A DNA stretch of 11,346 nt from Clostridiales bacterium (GTDB lineage: Bacteria; Bacillota; Clostridia; Oscillospirales; Oscillospiraceae): the NCBI GenBank assembly GCA_021199695.1, contig JAJQHP010000019.1, positions 1 through 11,346 of the forward strand, read 5' to 3'. The notes beneath the pieces were generated by a model. The model was not told the origin of the DNA. It worked only from the letters and a program-made list of their open reading frames with translations, and searched no databases. This document shows positions 1 to 5,759 of the stretch, in pieces. Numbering within the stretch: position 1 is the stretch's first letter; every line of letters starts with the position of its first letter. The translations under genes were made by a program, and so were the position numbers.

Positions 1-182
1 GTCCTGCGCCCCGCTCCGCCTCGTCTCAGGGCCGGGGCCAGTATCGGGGCCACGACCGGGAGCAGGAGCCCCAATCTTTTGACGATATGGTCAAACACTT
101 TCTCTCCGAGTCGGAGAGCCGGCAGTCCGATCTGAACCGTGGCGGCGAGAGCCGTCGTCCCCGCCGTCCCCGCCGGGGCTGA
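1..182 (+). CDS. S1-domain RNA-binding protein, YabR-like (C-terminal end only)
   Basis: The frame starting at base 3 is open from the window edge to a TGA at 180-182, giving about 59 residues with no start in view. The visible tail runs SFDDMVKHFLSESESR, then SDLNRGGESRR, and ends in an Arg/Pro/Gly-rich stretch. This matches the tail of the small S1 RNA-binding proteins of the YabR / general stress protein 13 type, which end in a pattern like SFEDMMSKFLKDSEE..L..LKRNTESKRGGR. The S1 fold itself would lie upstream of the window. In that family the basic, disordered tail is thought to help contact RNA or ribosomes. The tail resemblance is from memory of the family; the S1 domain is inferred. 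No clear plus-strand terminator follows the stop. Confidence 0.6.
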   Translation, partial: PAPRSASSQGRGQYRGHDREQEPQSFDDMVKHFLSESESRQSDLNRGGESRRPRRPRRG

Positions 183-269
183 GGCAGGGGCATTCTCTGC
201 CGCATCATACATGGCCGTCTGCGCCGCTGCATCGGACTCCCCTTGCGGCGGCGTCCGGCTGTCCGGGAC

Positions 270-294
270 AAAAAAAGCCGCCCGTTGGGGCGGC
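270..294 (-). terminator. Intrinsic terminator read on the minus strand
   Basis: GCCGCCC (277-283) and GGGCGGC (288-294) form a perfect 7-bp GC stem with a 4-nt loop. Seven A residues at 270-276 become a U-tract when read on the minus strand. On the plus strand the stem is followed by AAGGGG, so it would not work in that direction. No minus-strand gene lies directly to its right, which leaves its transcript unexplained. Confidence 0.5.
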
Positions 295-406
295 AAGGGG
301 CTTCCCGAATGGTTGGGCTGCACCTTTATCCTGCCATAGTTTGGGCCGATTGTCAACTTCTGGTTTTGTCGAAACGGGAATACAGTTTACGGCAAATGCA
401 GTTTAA

Positions 407-630
407 CCTCCCCCGAAGGGGGAGGGGGACCGGCGCAAGCCGGTGGAGGGGTGCAGCAGGCACTCACGATAAGATATGCACCATCGGCGAATTCGCTGGC
501 AGTTGGCACGAATTCGCCGTGAGATTTCAGCATTTCGAAAGCCCCTACGGTTCTCCCTCAGTCGCCTTACGGCGACAGCTCCGCCGTCAAGCGGCACTTC
601 CGCTACGCTCCTTGCCTCACGGAGGGAGCC
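407..630. repeat. Composite intergenic palindromic (REP-like) repeat cluster
   Basis: Several perfect inverted repeats follow one another. CCTCCCCC (407-414) pairs with GGGGGAGG (418-425) around GAA. ACCGGC (429-434) pairs with GCCGGT (439-444) around GCAA. CGGCGAATTCG (485-495) pairs with CGAATTCGCCG (509-519), an 11-bp perfect match with a 13-nt spacer. GTCGCC (561-566) pairs with GGCGAC (571-576), enclosed by CTCCCT (553-558) and AGGGAG (623-628). Similar CTCCCCC...GGGGGAG and CTCCCTCAGTCG-type units are common between genes in Oscillospiraceae genomes; that is recollection, not a search. Only one copy is in the window, so its repeat nature here is inferred. Confidence 0.5.
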
Positions 631-697
631 AAGGGCAATGTGCCTCCTCATCCTTCGCATAGCCGCACTATATTGCAAACAAAGAAAGGACCCAACC

Positions 698-1846
698 ATG
701 CTTCTGAAAAACGCCCGCATCTTCCCCATGGACCGCCCGGAGATCCCCCGGGGCTTTGTGGCCTTTGAGGGCGGAAAATTCACCGCCGTGGGCCCCATGG
801 AGGACTGCCCTCCGGGAGATGGCCTGGATCTGGCGGGCAGGCTGGTCTATCCCGGCTTCGTGGACGCCCACTGTCACCTGGGGGTCTTTGGGGACGGCCT
901 GGGCTTTGAGGGGGAGGACGCCAACGAGACCACCGACCCCGTCACCCCCCAGCTCCGGGGCATCGACGGGGTGAACCCCATGGACCGCTGCTTCCAGGAG
1001 GCAAGGGAGGGCGGCGTCACCACCGTCCTCACCGGGCCCGGCTCCGCCAACCCCATCGGCGGGCAGTTCGCCGCCGTCAAGACCGCCGGGCGTTGGATCG
1101 ACCGGATGATCGTCAAGGCTCCGGCTGCCATGAAGTTCGCCCTGGGAGAGAATCCCAAGCAGTCCTACAACGACCGGGACGAGACGCCCATCACCCGCAT
1201 GGCCACCGCCGCTCTCATCCGGGAGGAGTTGGCCAAGGCGCAGGAGTATCTCCGCAAACAGGAGCGGTCAAAGCAGGACGAGGACGCCGAGCCGCCGGAC
1301 TACGACTGCAAGCTGGAGGCTCTGGTCCCCGTCCTCCAGGGGACCCTCCCCGCCCACTTCCACGCCCACCGGGCAGACGATATCGCCACCGCCCTGCGCA
1401 TTGCCCGGGAGTTCCGGCTCAATGCCGTCATCGTCCACGGCACCGAGGGCTATCTGGTGGCGGACATCCTGGCGGAAGAGGGGGTGCCGGTGATCACCGG
1501 TCCCATCTTCGGGGACCGGAGCAAGCCGGAGCTGAAAAACCAGGCTCTGGAGAACACCGCCGTACTCATGAGGGCAGGGGTCCCCGTGGCCATCTGCACC
1601 GACCACCCGGAGAACCCCATCCAGTACCTCCCCCTGGGGGCGGCCCTGGCGGTGAAGGCTGGGGCGGACCCGGAGGAGGCCATGCAGAGCATCACCCTCC
1701 GGGCGGCCCGGATCGTCGGTATCGACAGCCGGGTGGGCTCCATCACTCCCGGGAAGGACGCAGATCTGGTGGTGCTGGACGGCTCCCCCCTGGAGGTGGC
1801 GTCCACCATCCAGATGGTATTTATCGACGGAAAACGAGTCAAATAA
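698..1846 (+). CDS. Amidohydrolase family protein (imidazolonepropionase-like)
   Basis: A 382-residue metal-dependent amidohydrolase with the usual layout: a short N-terminal beta domain (LVYPGFVDAHCHLG) leading into a TIM barrel, then the closing beta segment GSITPGKDADLVVLDG near residues 347-362. Likely metal ligands are H58 and H60 (HxH), a histidine in HFHAHR (220-225), H247 in IVHGTEG, and D302 in CTDHPENP. The group resembles COG1228 (imidazolonepropionase and related amidohydrolases), but no hut genes are nearby and the substrate is unknown. The ATG at 698 is chosen because AAAGGA lies 7 nt upstream and translation begins directly with the family's N-terminal strand. The frame stays open back to 476, but that extension runs through the palindromic repeat and is basic nonsense. 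rpiB follows after 18 nt, suggesting co-transcription. Confidence 0.85.
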   Translation: MLLKNARIFPMDRPEIPRGFVAFEGGKFTAVGPMEDCPPGDGLDLAGRLVYPGFVDAHCHLGVFGDGLGFEGEDANETTDPVTPQLRGIDGVNPMDRCFQEAREGGVTTVLTGPGSANPIGGQFAAVKTAGRWIDRMIVKAPAAMKFALGENPKQSYNDRDETPITRMATAALIREELAKAQEYLRKQERSKQDEDAEPPDYDCKLEALVPVLQGTLPAHFHAHRADDIATALRIAREFRLNAVIVHGTEGYLVADILAEEGVPVITGPIFGDRSKPELKNQALENTAVLMRAGVPVAICTDHPENPIQYLPLGAALAVKAGADPEEAMQSITLRAARIVGIDSRVGSITPGKDADLVVLDGSPLEVASTIQMVFIDGKRVK

Positions 1847-1864
1847 CGAAAAGGAGAAGGCGTT

Positions 1865-2314
1865 ATGAGAATTTCCATCGGCTCCGACCACGGGGGCTTT
1901 GCCCTGAAAGAGCATATCAAGAGCTACCTCATCGCCCAGGGCCATGAGGTCACGGACGTAGGGACGTACAGCGGGGAGAGCTGCGACTATCCCGACTTCG
2001 GCTACGCCGCCGCCAAGCGTATCGCCACCGGGGAGGCAGACCGGGCCATCGTCATCTGCTCCAGCGGGGTGGGCATCTCCATCTCCGCCAACAAGGTCCG
2101 GGGAGTCCGCTGCGCCCTGTGCAGCGAGCCGTTTTCCGCCGAGATGAGCCGCCGCCACAACGACGCCAACTGTCTCGCCATGGGCGCTCTGATGATCGGT
2201 ACCAACATGGCCGAGCGCATCACCGACGTGTTCCTCTCCACCGAATTTGAGGGCGGCCGCCACAGCCGCCGGGTGGGGAAAATCTCCGCCTGTGAGGAAC
2301 GGGAGCTGGGGTAA
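1865..2314 (+). CDS. rpiB: Ribose-5-phosphate isomerase B
   Basis: This 149-residue protein belongs to the RpiB/LacAB sugar-phosphate isomerase family and should interconvert ribose 5-phosphate and ribulose 5-phosphate in the cytosolic non-oxidative pentose phosphate pathway. It opens with IGSDHGGFALK (D8, H9, phosphate and sugar binding). The catalytic cysteine lies at C65 in ICSSGVGISISANK, the loop that forms the anion hole. RRHNDANCLAMG (H98, N99, D100) is the family's second active-site segment. The length is normal for the family. Its ribosome binding site, AAAAGGAG, lies just upstream. Its place 18 nt after the amidohydrolase gene suggests one operon. LacA/LacB subunits are related, but the DHGG and CSSGVG motifs and the absence of lac genes favour RpiB. 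Confidence 0.95.
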   Translation: MRISIGSDHGGFALKEHIKSYLIAQGHEVTDVGTYSGESCDYPDFGYAAAKRIATGEADRAIVICSSGVGISISANKVRGVRCALCSEPFSAEMSRRHNDANCLAMGALMIGTNMAERITDVFLSTEFEGGRHSRRVGKISACEERELG

Positions 2315-2345
2315 TTTTTTGGAAAATGCCCTATTTTTCAAAAAA
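2315..2345 (+). other. AT-rich hairpin after rpiB (weak terminator candidate)
   Basis: TTTTTTGGAAAAT (2315-2327) pairs with ATTTTTCAAAAAA (2333-2345) around a 5-nt loop, with one G-T wobble. It begins directly after the rpiB stop. The stem has little GC and no U-tract after it, so it is a poor classical terminator. It may still mark the 3' end of the rpiB transcript. Confidence 0.3.
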
Positions 2346-2359
2346 TCCCCATCTCCCTA

Positions 2360-2389
2360 TTGACAAGGTGGGAAAATAAGTGGTATGAT
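2360..2389 (+). promoter_or_regulatory. Sigma-A-type promoter for the met T-box and metNIQ
   Basis: A perfect -35 TTGACA (2360-2365) and a -10 TATGAT (2384-2389) are separated by 18 nt. The spacer is A-rich in an otherwise GC-rich region. Transcription should begin near 2396, just ahead of the T-box leader. Confidence 0.85.
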
Positions 2390-2395
2390 GCTTCA

Positions 2396-2684
2396 CAAGC
2401 AAAATTGAATCCCCGAAAGACGATGAAGAGGAGAGTAGGCAGGCAGATACGTCCCAGAGAGCCTCGGTTGGTGAAAAGAGGCACGGAAGGGCTTGCCGAA
2501 CATGGCCTTGGAGTTGCGCGGCCGACTGTGATTGTCCATATAGGCTGCGACGGGTGTGCCCGTCATCGCGCAGGAGTTTGTTGGAACTCTGTAAGGCCGG
2601 TTCCGTGAGGGGCCGGTAAATCAAGGTGGTACCACGGCGCATGAGCGCACGTCCTTGAAGCGGAATCGCTTCAGGGGCTTTTTT
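2396..2684 (+). promoter_or_regulatory. T-box riboswitch, methionine specifier (AUG)
   Basis: The conserved T-box sequence AAGGTGGTACCACGG lies at 2623-2637 and can pair with the acceptor end of an uncharged tRNA. Stem I shows its usual parts: GGAGAGTA near 2430 on the 5' side, AGAGAGCC followed by TTGGTGAAAAG for the AG-bulge and distal loop (2456-2478), and CTTGCCGAAC on the 3' side. By analogy with the glyQS leader, where GAA plus one base precedes the codon, the specifier is ATG at 2502-2504. Methionine matches the metNIQ genes downstream. Uncharged tRNA-Met should favour the antiterminator and so raise transporter expression when methionine is short. The specifier placement is from alignment by eye, not folding. 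Confidence 0.92.
2653..2684 (+). terminator. T-box-controlled intrinsic terminator upstream of metN
   Basis: CCTTGAAGCG (2653-2662) pairs with CGCTTCAGGG (2667-2676) around GAAT, with one T-G wobble. A run of six T residues follows at 2679-2684. It sits right after the T-box core, where a T-box terminator alternates with the antiterminator. Confidence 0.88.
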
Positions 2685-2716
2685 ATTTGCAGAACAGAGA
2701 AAGGAGACTTCCGCCT

Positions 2717-3736
2717 GTGAGTGAGTCCATTATTCGTGTCCGGCATCTGACCAAGACCTTCGGCGAGGGGGAGCACTCCCTGGACGCGCTGAAGGACATC
2801 AATCTGGATGTGCAGGAGGGAGAGATCTACGGCATCATCGGCCTGTCCGGAGCGGGAAAGAGCACCCTGGTACGGTGCCTGAACCTGCTGGAGCGGCCCA
2901 CCCAGGGGAGCGTGGTGGTCAACGGTCAGGAGATGACCGCCCTCTCCGAGAAGGAGCTGCGGAAGGCCCGGCGGTCTGTGACCATGATCTTCCAGAGCTT
3001 CAACCTGCTCATGCAGCGCACCTGCCTGTCCAACGTCTGCTTCCCCATGGAGATCAGCGGCGTCCCCAGGGCCAAGGCAAAGCAGCGGGCCCTGGAGCTG
3101 CTGGAGATCGTAGGGCTGGAGTCCAAGGCGGACGCCTACCCGGTGCAGCTCTCCGGTGGACAGTGCCAGCGGGTGGCCATCGCCCGGGCCCTGGCCACCG
3201 ACCCCAAGGTGCTCCTGTGCGACGAGGCCACCTCCGCCTTGGACCCCACCACCACCGCCTCCATCCTGGCCCTGCTCAAGGAGCTGAACCGGAAGCTGGG
3301 CGTGACCGTGGTGGTCATCACCCATCAGATGAGCGTCATCGAGGAGATCTGCGGCCGGGTGGCTATCCTGGACAACGGCTCCATCGTCGAGGAGGGGCCG
3401 GTCACCGACATCTTCTCCAATCCCAAGACCGACGCCGCCCGGCGGCTGGTCTATCCCAACGGCGTACCGGAGACCATGGTGGCCGCCCACGGCAGCCGGA
3501 CGATTCGGGTGGCCTTCAACGGCGGCACCGCCTATCAGCCCCTGATCGCCTCCCTCGCCATCGACTGCGGGGTGAAGGTGAACATCCTGGGAGCGGACAC
3601 CCGGAACATTGACGGCAAGGCCTTCGGCACTATGCTCCTGGGTCTGCCGGAGGACCCCAACGAGGCCGCCAAGGCCCTGAGCTACATCCGTTCCCAGCCC
3701 CAGATCACTGCAGAGGAGGTAGAAAACGATGCTTGA
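2717..3736 (+). CDS. metN: Methionine ABC transporter ATP-binding protein
   Basis: This 339-residue cytoplasmic ATPase drives D/L-methionine uptake with MetI and MetQ. The nucleotide-binding domain shows Walker A GLSGAGKST (42-50), Q-loop FQSFNLL (from about 92), signature LSGGQCQRVAIARAL (145-159), Walker B VLLCDEATSALD (165-176) and switch H203 in ITHQM. The last 80 or so residues (about 260-332) fit the NIL domain, which in E. coli MetN binds methionine and gives trans-inhibition. The C-terminal domain distinguishes it from generic amino-acid ATPases. I chose GTG at 2717, which has AAGGAG about 10 nt upstream and gives the usual N-terminus; a TTG at 2687 is in frame but sits against the terminator T-run. 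The end overlaps metI by 8 nt, indicating translational coupling. Confidence 0.95.
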   Translation: MSESIIRVRHLTKTFGEGEHSLDALKDINLDVQEGEIYGIIGLSGAGKSTLVRCLNLLERPTQGSVVVNGQEMTALSEKELRKARRSVTMIFQSFNLLMQRTCLSNVCFPMEISGVPRAKAKQRALELLEIVGLESKADAYPVQLSGGQCQRVAIARALATDPKVLLCDEATSALDPTTTASILALLKELNRKLGVTVVVITHQMSVIEEICGRVAILDNGSIVEEGPVTDIFSNPKTDAARRLVYPNGVPETMVAAHGSRTIRVAFNGGTAYQPLIASLAIDCGVKVNILGADTRNIDGKAFGTMLLGLPEDPNEAAKALSYIRSQPQITAEEVENDA

Positions 3737-4412
3737 GGTATTTACCGCCGCCTTTTGGGAGCAGTACGGCGCTCTGCTCTGGGAGGAGACCCTGAACACC
3801 CTGGTCATGGTGGGCGTCTCCACCGTCTTTGCCTATCTGCTGGGCCTGCCCCTGGGCATCCTGCTCATCCTCACGGGAGAGCACGGCATACGGCCCCACA
3901 AGCGGTTTAACCAGGTGGTGGGCTGGATCATCAACGTTGGCCGGTCCCTCCCCTTTATCATCCTGATGATCGTCCTGATGGATTTCACCAAGCTCATCGT
4001 GGGCACCAAGATCGGCGTAAAGGGGGCCATCGTCCCCCTGGTCATCTCCGCCGCCCCCTTTATCGCCCGGATGGTGGAGACCTCCCTCAGCGAGGTGGAC
4101 GCCGGAGTGGTGGAAGCGGCCCAGTCCATGGGGGCGTCCACCTTCCAGATCATCTGGAAGGTCTATCTCCCGGAGGCCCGGCCCTCCCTCATTCTGGGGG
4201 GCTCCATCTCCATGATTACCATTCTGTCCTATACCGCCATTGCAGGTGCGGTGGGCGCAGGCGGCCTGGGCAACCTGGCTATCCGCTACGGCTACAACCG
4301 GAAGGTAGACTCCATGCTGTTCATCACCGTCATCCTGCTCATCGTGCTGGTGCAGATCATCCAGTCCGTTTTCAGCCGCGTGTCGGCCCACACCGACAAG
4401 CGTTTGAAATAA
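3729..4412 (+). CDS. metI: Methionine ABC transporter permease
   Basis: This 227-residue membrane protein forms the translocation channel as a homodimer with MetN. About five hydrophobic segments are visible: roughly residues 22-50, 62-85, 97-115, 152-178 and 195-216. The coupling motif EAAQSMGASTFQIIWKVYLP (129-148) is the classic EAA loop that docks on the ATPase. The C-terminal segment with IAGAVGAGGLGNLAIRYGY is typical of MetI-type permeases. The ATG lies inside the last codons of metN (overlap ATGCTTGA), so the two are probably translated together. metQ follows after 31 nt. Confidence 0.95.
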   Translation: MLEVFTAAFWEQYGALLWEETLNTLVMVGVSTVFAYLLGLPLGILLILTGEHGIRPHKRFNQVVGWIINVGRSLPFIILMIVLMDFTKLIVGTKIGVKGAIVPLVISAAPFIARMVETSLSEVDAGVVEAAQSMGASTFQIIWKVYLPEARPSLILGGSISMITILSYTAIAGAVGAGGLGNLAIRYGYNRKVDSMLFITVILLIVLVQIIQSVFSRVSAHTDKRLK

Positions 4413-4443
4413 TCCCATTTCTTATTGTAAGGAGGAACACACC

Positions 4444-5400
4444 ATGAAGAAGAAACTGCTTGCCCTGATCCTTGCTCTGGCGATGGCCCTGGCCCTGGCT
4501 GCCTGCGGCAACGGCGATACCACCGACGACACCGCTGACACCACGGAGGACACCACCACCACCGAGGAAGCCGAGGACACCGCTGAGGAGACCGAGGACG
4601 CCGACACGGAGGAGGCTGAGGACACCGACGCTGAGGAGACCTCCGGCGACGAGGCCGCCGACTCCGAGACCGCCGTCCTTCGGGTCGCCGCCTCTCCCAC
4701 CCCCCACGCCGAGATCCTGGAGCAGGTGGTGGACGTGCTGGCCGAGCAGGGCATCGAGCTGATCATCACCGAGTATGACGACTACATCGTGCCCAACACC
4801 GCCGTGGAGGAGGGCGAGGAGGACGCCAACTACTTCCAGCATCAGCCCTATCTGGACCAGTTCAACGAGGAGAACGGCACCCATCTGGTGAGCGTGGCCG
4901 CCATCCACTATGAGCCCTTCGGCATCTATCCCTGCACCAAGTCCTCTCTGGATGAGCTGGAGGAGGGCGACGTGGTGGGCGTGCCCAACGACGCCACCAA
5001 CGAGGCCCGGGCCCTGCTGCTGCTCCAGGACGCCGGTCTGATCACCCTGGCGGACGGCGTTGGCCTGGAGGCCACCACCAACGACATCGTGGACAACCCC
5101 TATAACCTGACCTTCCTGGAGGTCGAGGCCGCCATGCTGCCCAACCTGACCACCGAATGCGCCATCGCCGCCATCAACGGCAACTACGCACTCCAGGCGG
5201 GCTTCTCCTCCGCCGCCGACGCCCTGGTCACGGAGGACGCCGAGTCCGAGGCCGCCCAGACCTACGCCAACGTCATCGTAGTCGAGGAGGGCAACGAGGA
5301 CAACCCCGCCGTTCAGGCTCTGGTGGAGGCCCTCCAGTCCGAGGCCGTCCGGGAGTACATCGAGTCGACCTACGAGGGCAACGTGCTGCCCATCTTCTAA
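4444..5400 (+). CDS. metQ: Methionine-binding lipoprotein (NlpA/MetQ family)
   Basis: This 318-residue surface lipoprotein should capture methionine for MetNI. A signal peptide MKKKLLALILALAMALALAAC ends in lipobox LAAC, so C21 is the lipidated residue. Residues 22-77 are an unusually long Thr/Glu/Asp-rich linker. The NlpA domain follows (VLRVAASPTPHAEILEQV onward) with YFQHQPYLDQFN and AIHYEPFGIYP, the ligand-binding motifs of MetQ proteins, and ends at IESTYEGNVLPIF. GGAGG lies 8 nt before the ATG. It completes the T-box-controlled metNIQ operon. Other NlpA proteins bind other amino acids, but the Met T-box and the MetN NIL domain support methionine. Confidence 0.95.
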   Translation: MKKKLLALILALAMALALAACGNGDTTDDTADTTEDTTTTEEAEDTAEETEDADTEEAEDTDAEETSGDEAADSETAVLRVAASPTPHAEILEQVVDVLAEQGIELIITEYDDYIVPNTAVEEGEEDANYFQHQPYLDQFNEENGTHLVSVAAIHYEPFGIYPCTKSSLDELEEGDVVGVPNDATNEARALLLLQDAGLITLADGVGLEATTNDIVDNPYNLTFLEVEAAMLPNLTTECAIAAINGNYALQAGFSSAADALVTEDAESEAAQTYANVIVVEEGNEDNPAVQALVEALQSEAVREYIESTYEGNVLPIF

Positions 5401-5428
5401 TCGCTGAATACAGACCGGACAGACCCAA

Positions 5429-5463
5429 TGGGGCCGTCGCAGAATATCTCTGCGGCGGCCCCC
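5429..5463. repeat. 14-bp stem hairpin, left copy
   Basis: Arms at 5430-5443 and 5449-5462 enclose a 5-nt loop, ATATC. All 14 positions pair, with one G-T wobble at 5455. A near-identical unit lies at 5624-5658, so the two bracket the 159-bp element. It begins 28 nt after the metQ stop and may act as an RNA 3'-end stabiliser, but no U-tract follows. Confidence 0.75.
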
Positions 5464-5622
5464 AGCGTGTCAAAAAATCCTTTTTGACACGCTGGGTACG
5501 ATTTTTGAACTTTAAAAAGTTCTAAAAATCGTTTCTTATTGCACGCGAAGGGGGCTTTTTGCCCCCTCCTCCGCTCCCCCGCTGCTCTGTTGCGGAAGTC
5601 TTAAACGGTTTTTTGACAGTCT
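5464..5622 (+). repeat. 159-bp MITE-like element, copy 1
   Basis: This segment recurs at 9791-9949 with the same length, orientation and about 96% identity by eye. It contains three successive hairpins: a 13-bp stem from AGCGTGTCAAAAA at its left end; a 16-bp stem around 5498-5532 (ACGATTTTTGAACTTT with its complement and one bulged T); and GGGGGC-TTTTT-GCCCCC near 5550-5566. Its ends are imperfect inverted repeats: AGCGTGTCAAAAAATCC at the left, and AGACTGTCAAAAAACCG read inward from the right. It has no coding capacity. The structure fits a small non-autonomous mobile element, though mobility is inferred. Confidence 0.75.
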
Positions 5623-5623
5623 C

Positions 5624-5658
5624 TGGGGCCGTCGCAGAATATCTCTGCGACGGCCCCC
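5624..5658 (+). repeat. 14-bp stem hairpin, right copy, possible terminator
   Basis: Arms at 5625-5638 and 5644-5657 pair perfectly around ATATC. Against the left copy the only difference inside the stem is A instead of G at 5650, which restores a Watson-Crick pair. It is followed by AATTTTCCATTTTTTC, an interrupted T-tract, so it could end transcripts arriving from metQ just before the next promoter. Confidence 0.65.
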
Positions 5659-5676
5659 AATTTTCCATTTTTTCTA

Positions 5677-5705
5677 TTGACAAAAGTTATTTTTGGTGCT
5701 ATTCT
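5677..5705 (+). promoter_or_regulatory. Promoter of the lipoprotein hydrolase gene
   Basis: -35 TTGACA (5677-5682) and -10 TATTCT (5700-5705) are spaced by 17 nt, with a T-rich spacer. The start codon is about 50 nt further on. The sequence closely resembles the promoter at 7332-7360. Confidence 0.75.
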
Positions 5706-5759
5706 ATACGAAAGCGAAGGAAACATCCTTGCGCAACTCAAATTAAAGGGGGAAAAAGT

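Larger units (their letters stand above)
183..697. other. Gene-free intergenic region with palindromes
   Basis: I see no credible gene between the S1-protein stop and the amidohydrolase start. The region holds the minus-strand terminator at 270-294, a TTGACA-like hexamer on the minus strand at 351-356, and a palindrome cluster from about 407 to 630. The sequence TATATT at 669-674 is a possible -10 box for the amidohydrolase gene, but I find no convincing -35 box at the right distance. Confidence 0.5.
5401..5676. other. Repeat-filled spacer between metQ and the lipoprotein gene
   Basis: The whole spacer is explained by three abutting parts: a hairpin (5429-5463), a 159-bp element (5464-5622), and a second copy of the hairpin (5624-5658) followed by a T-rich tract. 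It contains no gene. An open frame passing through it exists only because the lipoprotein gene's frame extends upstream. Confidence 0.7.

Noticed and set aside
476..697. N-terminal extension of the amidohydrolase frame
   Set aside because: It runs through the palindromic repeats, is Arg/Ser-rich without family similarity, and the ATG at 698 has a ribosome binding site and the family's N-terminus.
1268..2341. 357-residue minus-strand open frame
   Set aside because: It is the antisense of the amidohydrolase and rpiB; GC-rich codons keep it open and its composition (Gly/Asp/His/Val-rich) is not protein-like.
2360..2608. 82-residue open frame inside the met T-box leader
   Set aside because: It lies in a structured riboswitch RNA, begins at the promoter and has no ribosome binding site.
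2621..3823. 400-residue minus-strand open frame
   Set aside because: Antisense of metN with low-complexity GGGG and HH runs. metN has full ABC motifs on the plus strand.
5613..5642. Outward-facing promoter at the right end of element copy 1
   Set aside because: TTGACA is present in the element end, but no good -10 lies at 16-18 nt in either copy.
5559..5759. N-terminal extension of the lipoprotein frame (starts MPPPPLPRC)
   Set aside because: It translates the 159-bp element, a hairpin and the promoter, and would bury the signal peptide. The ATG at 5760 gives a clean lipoprotein signal.
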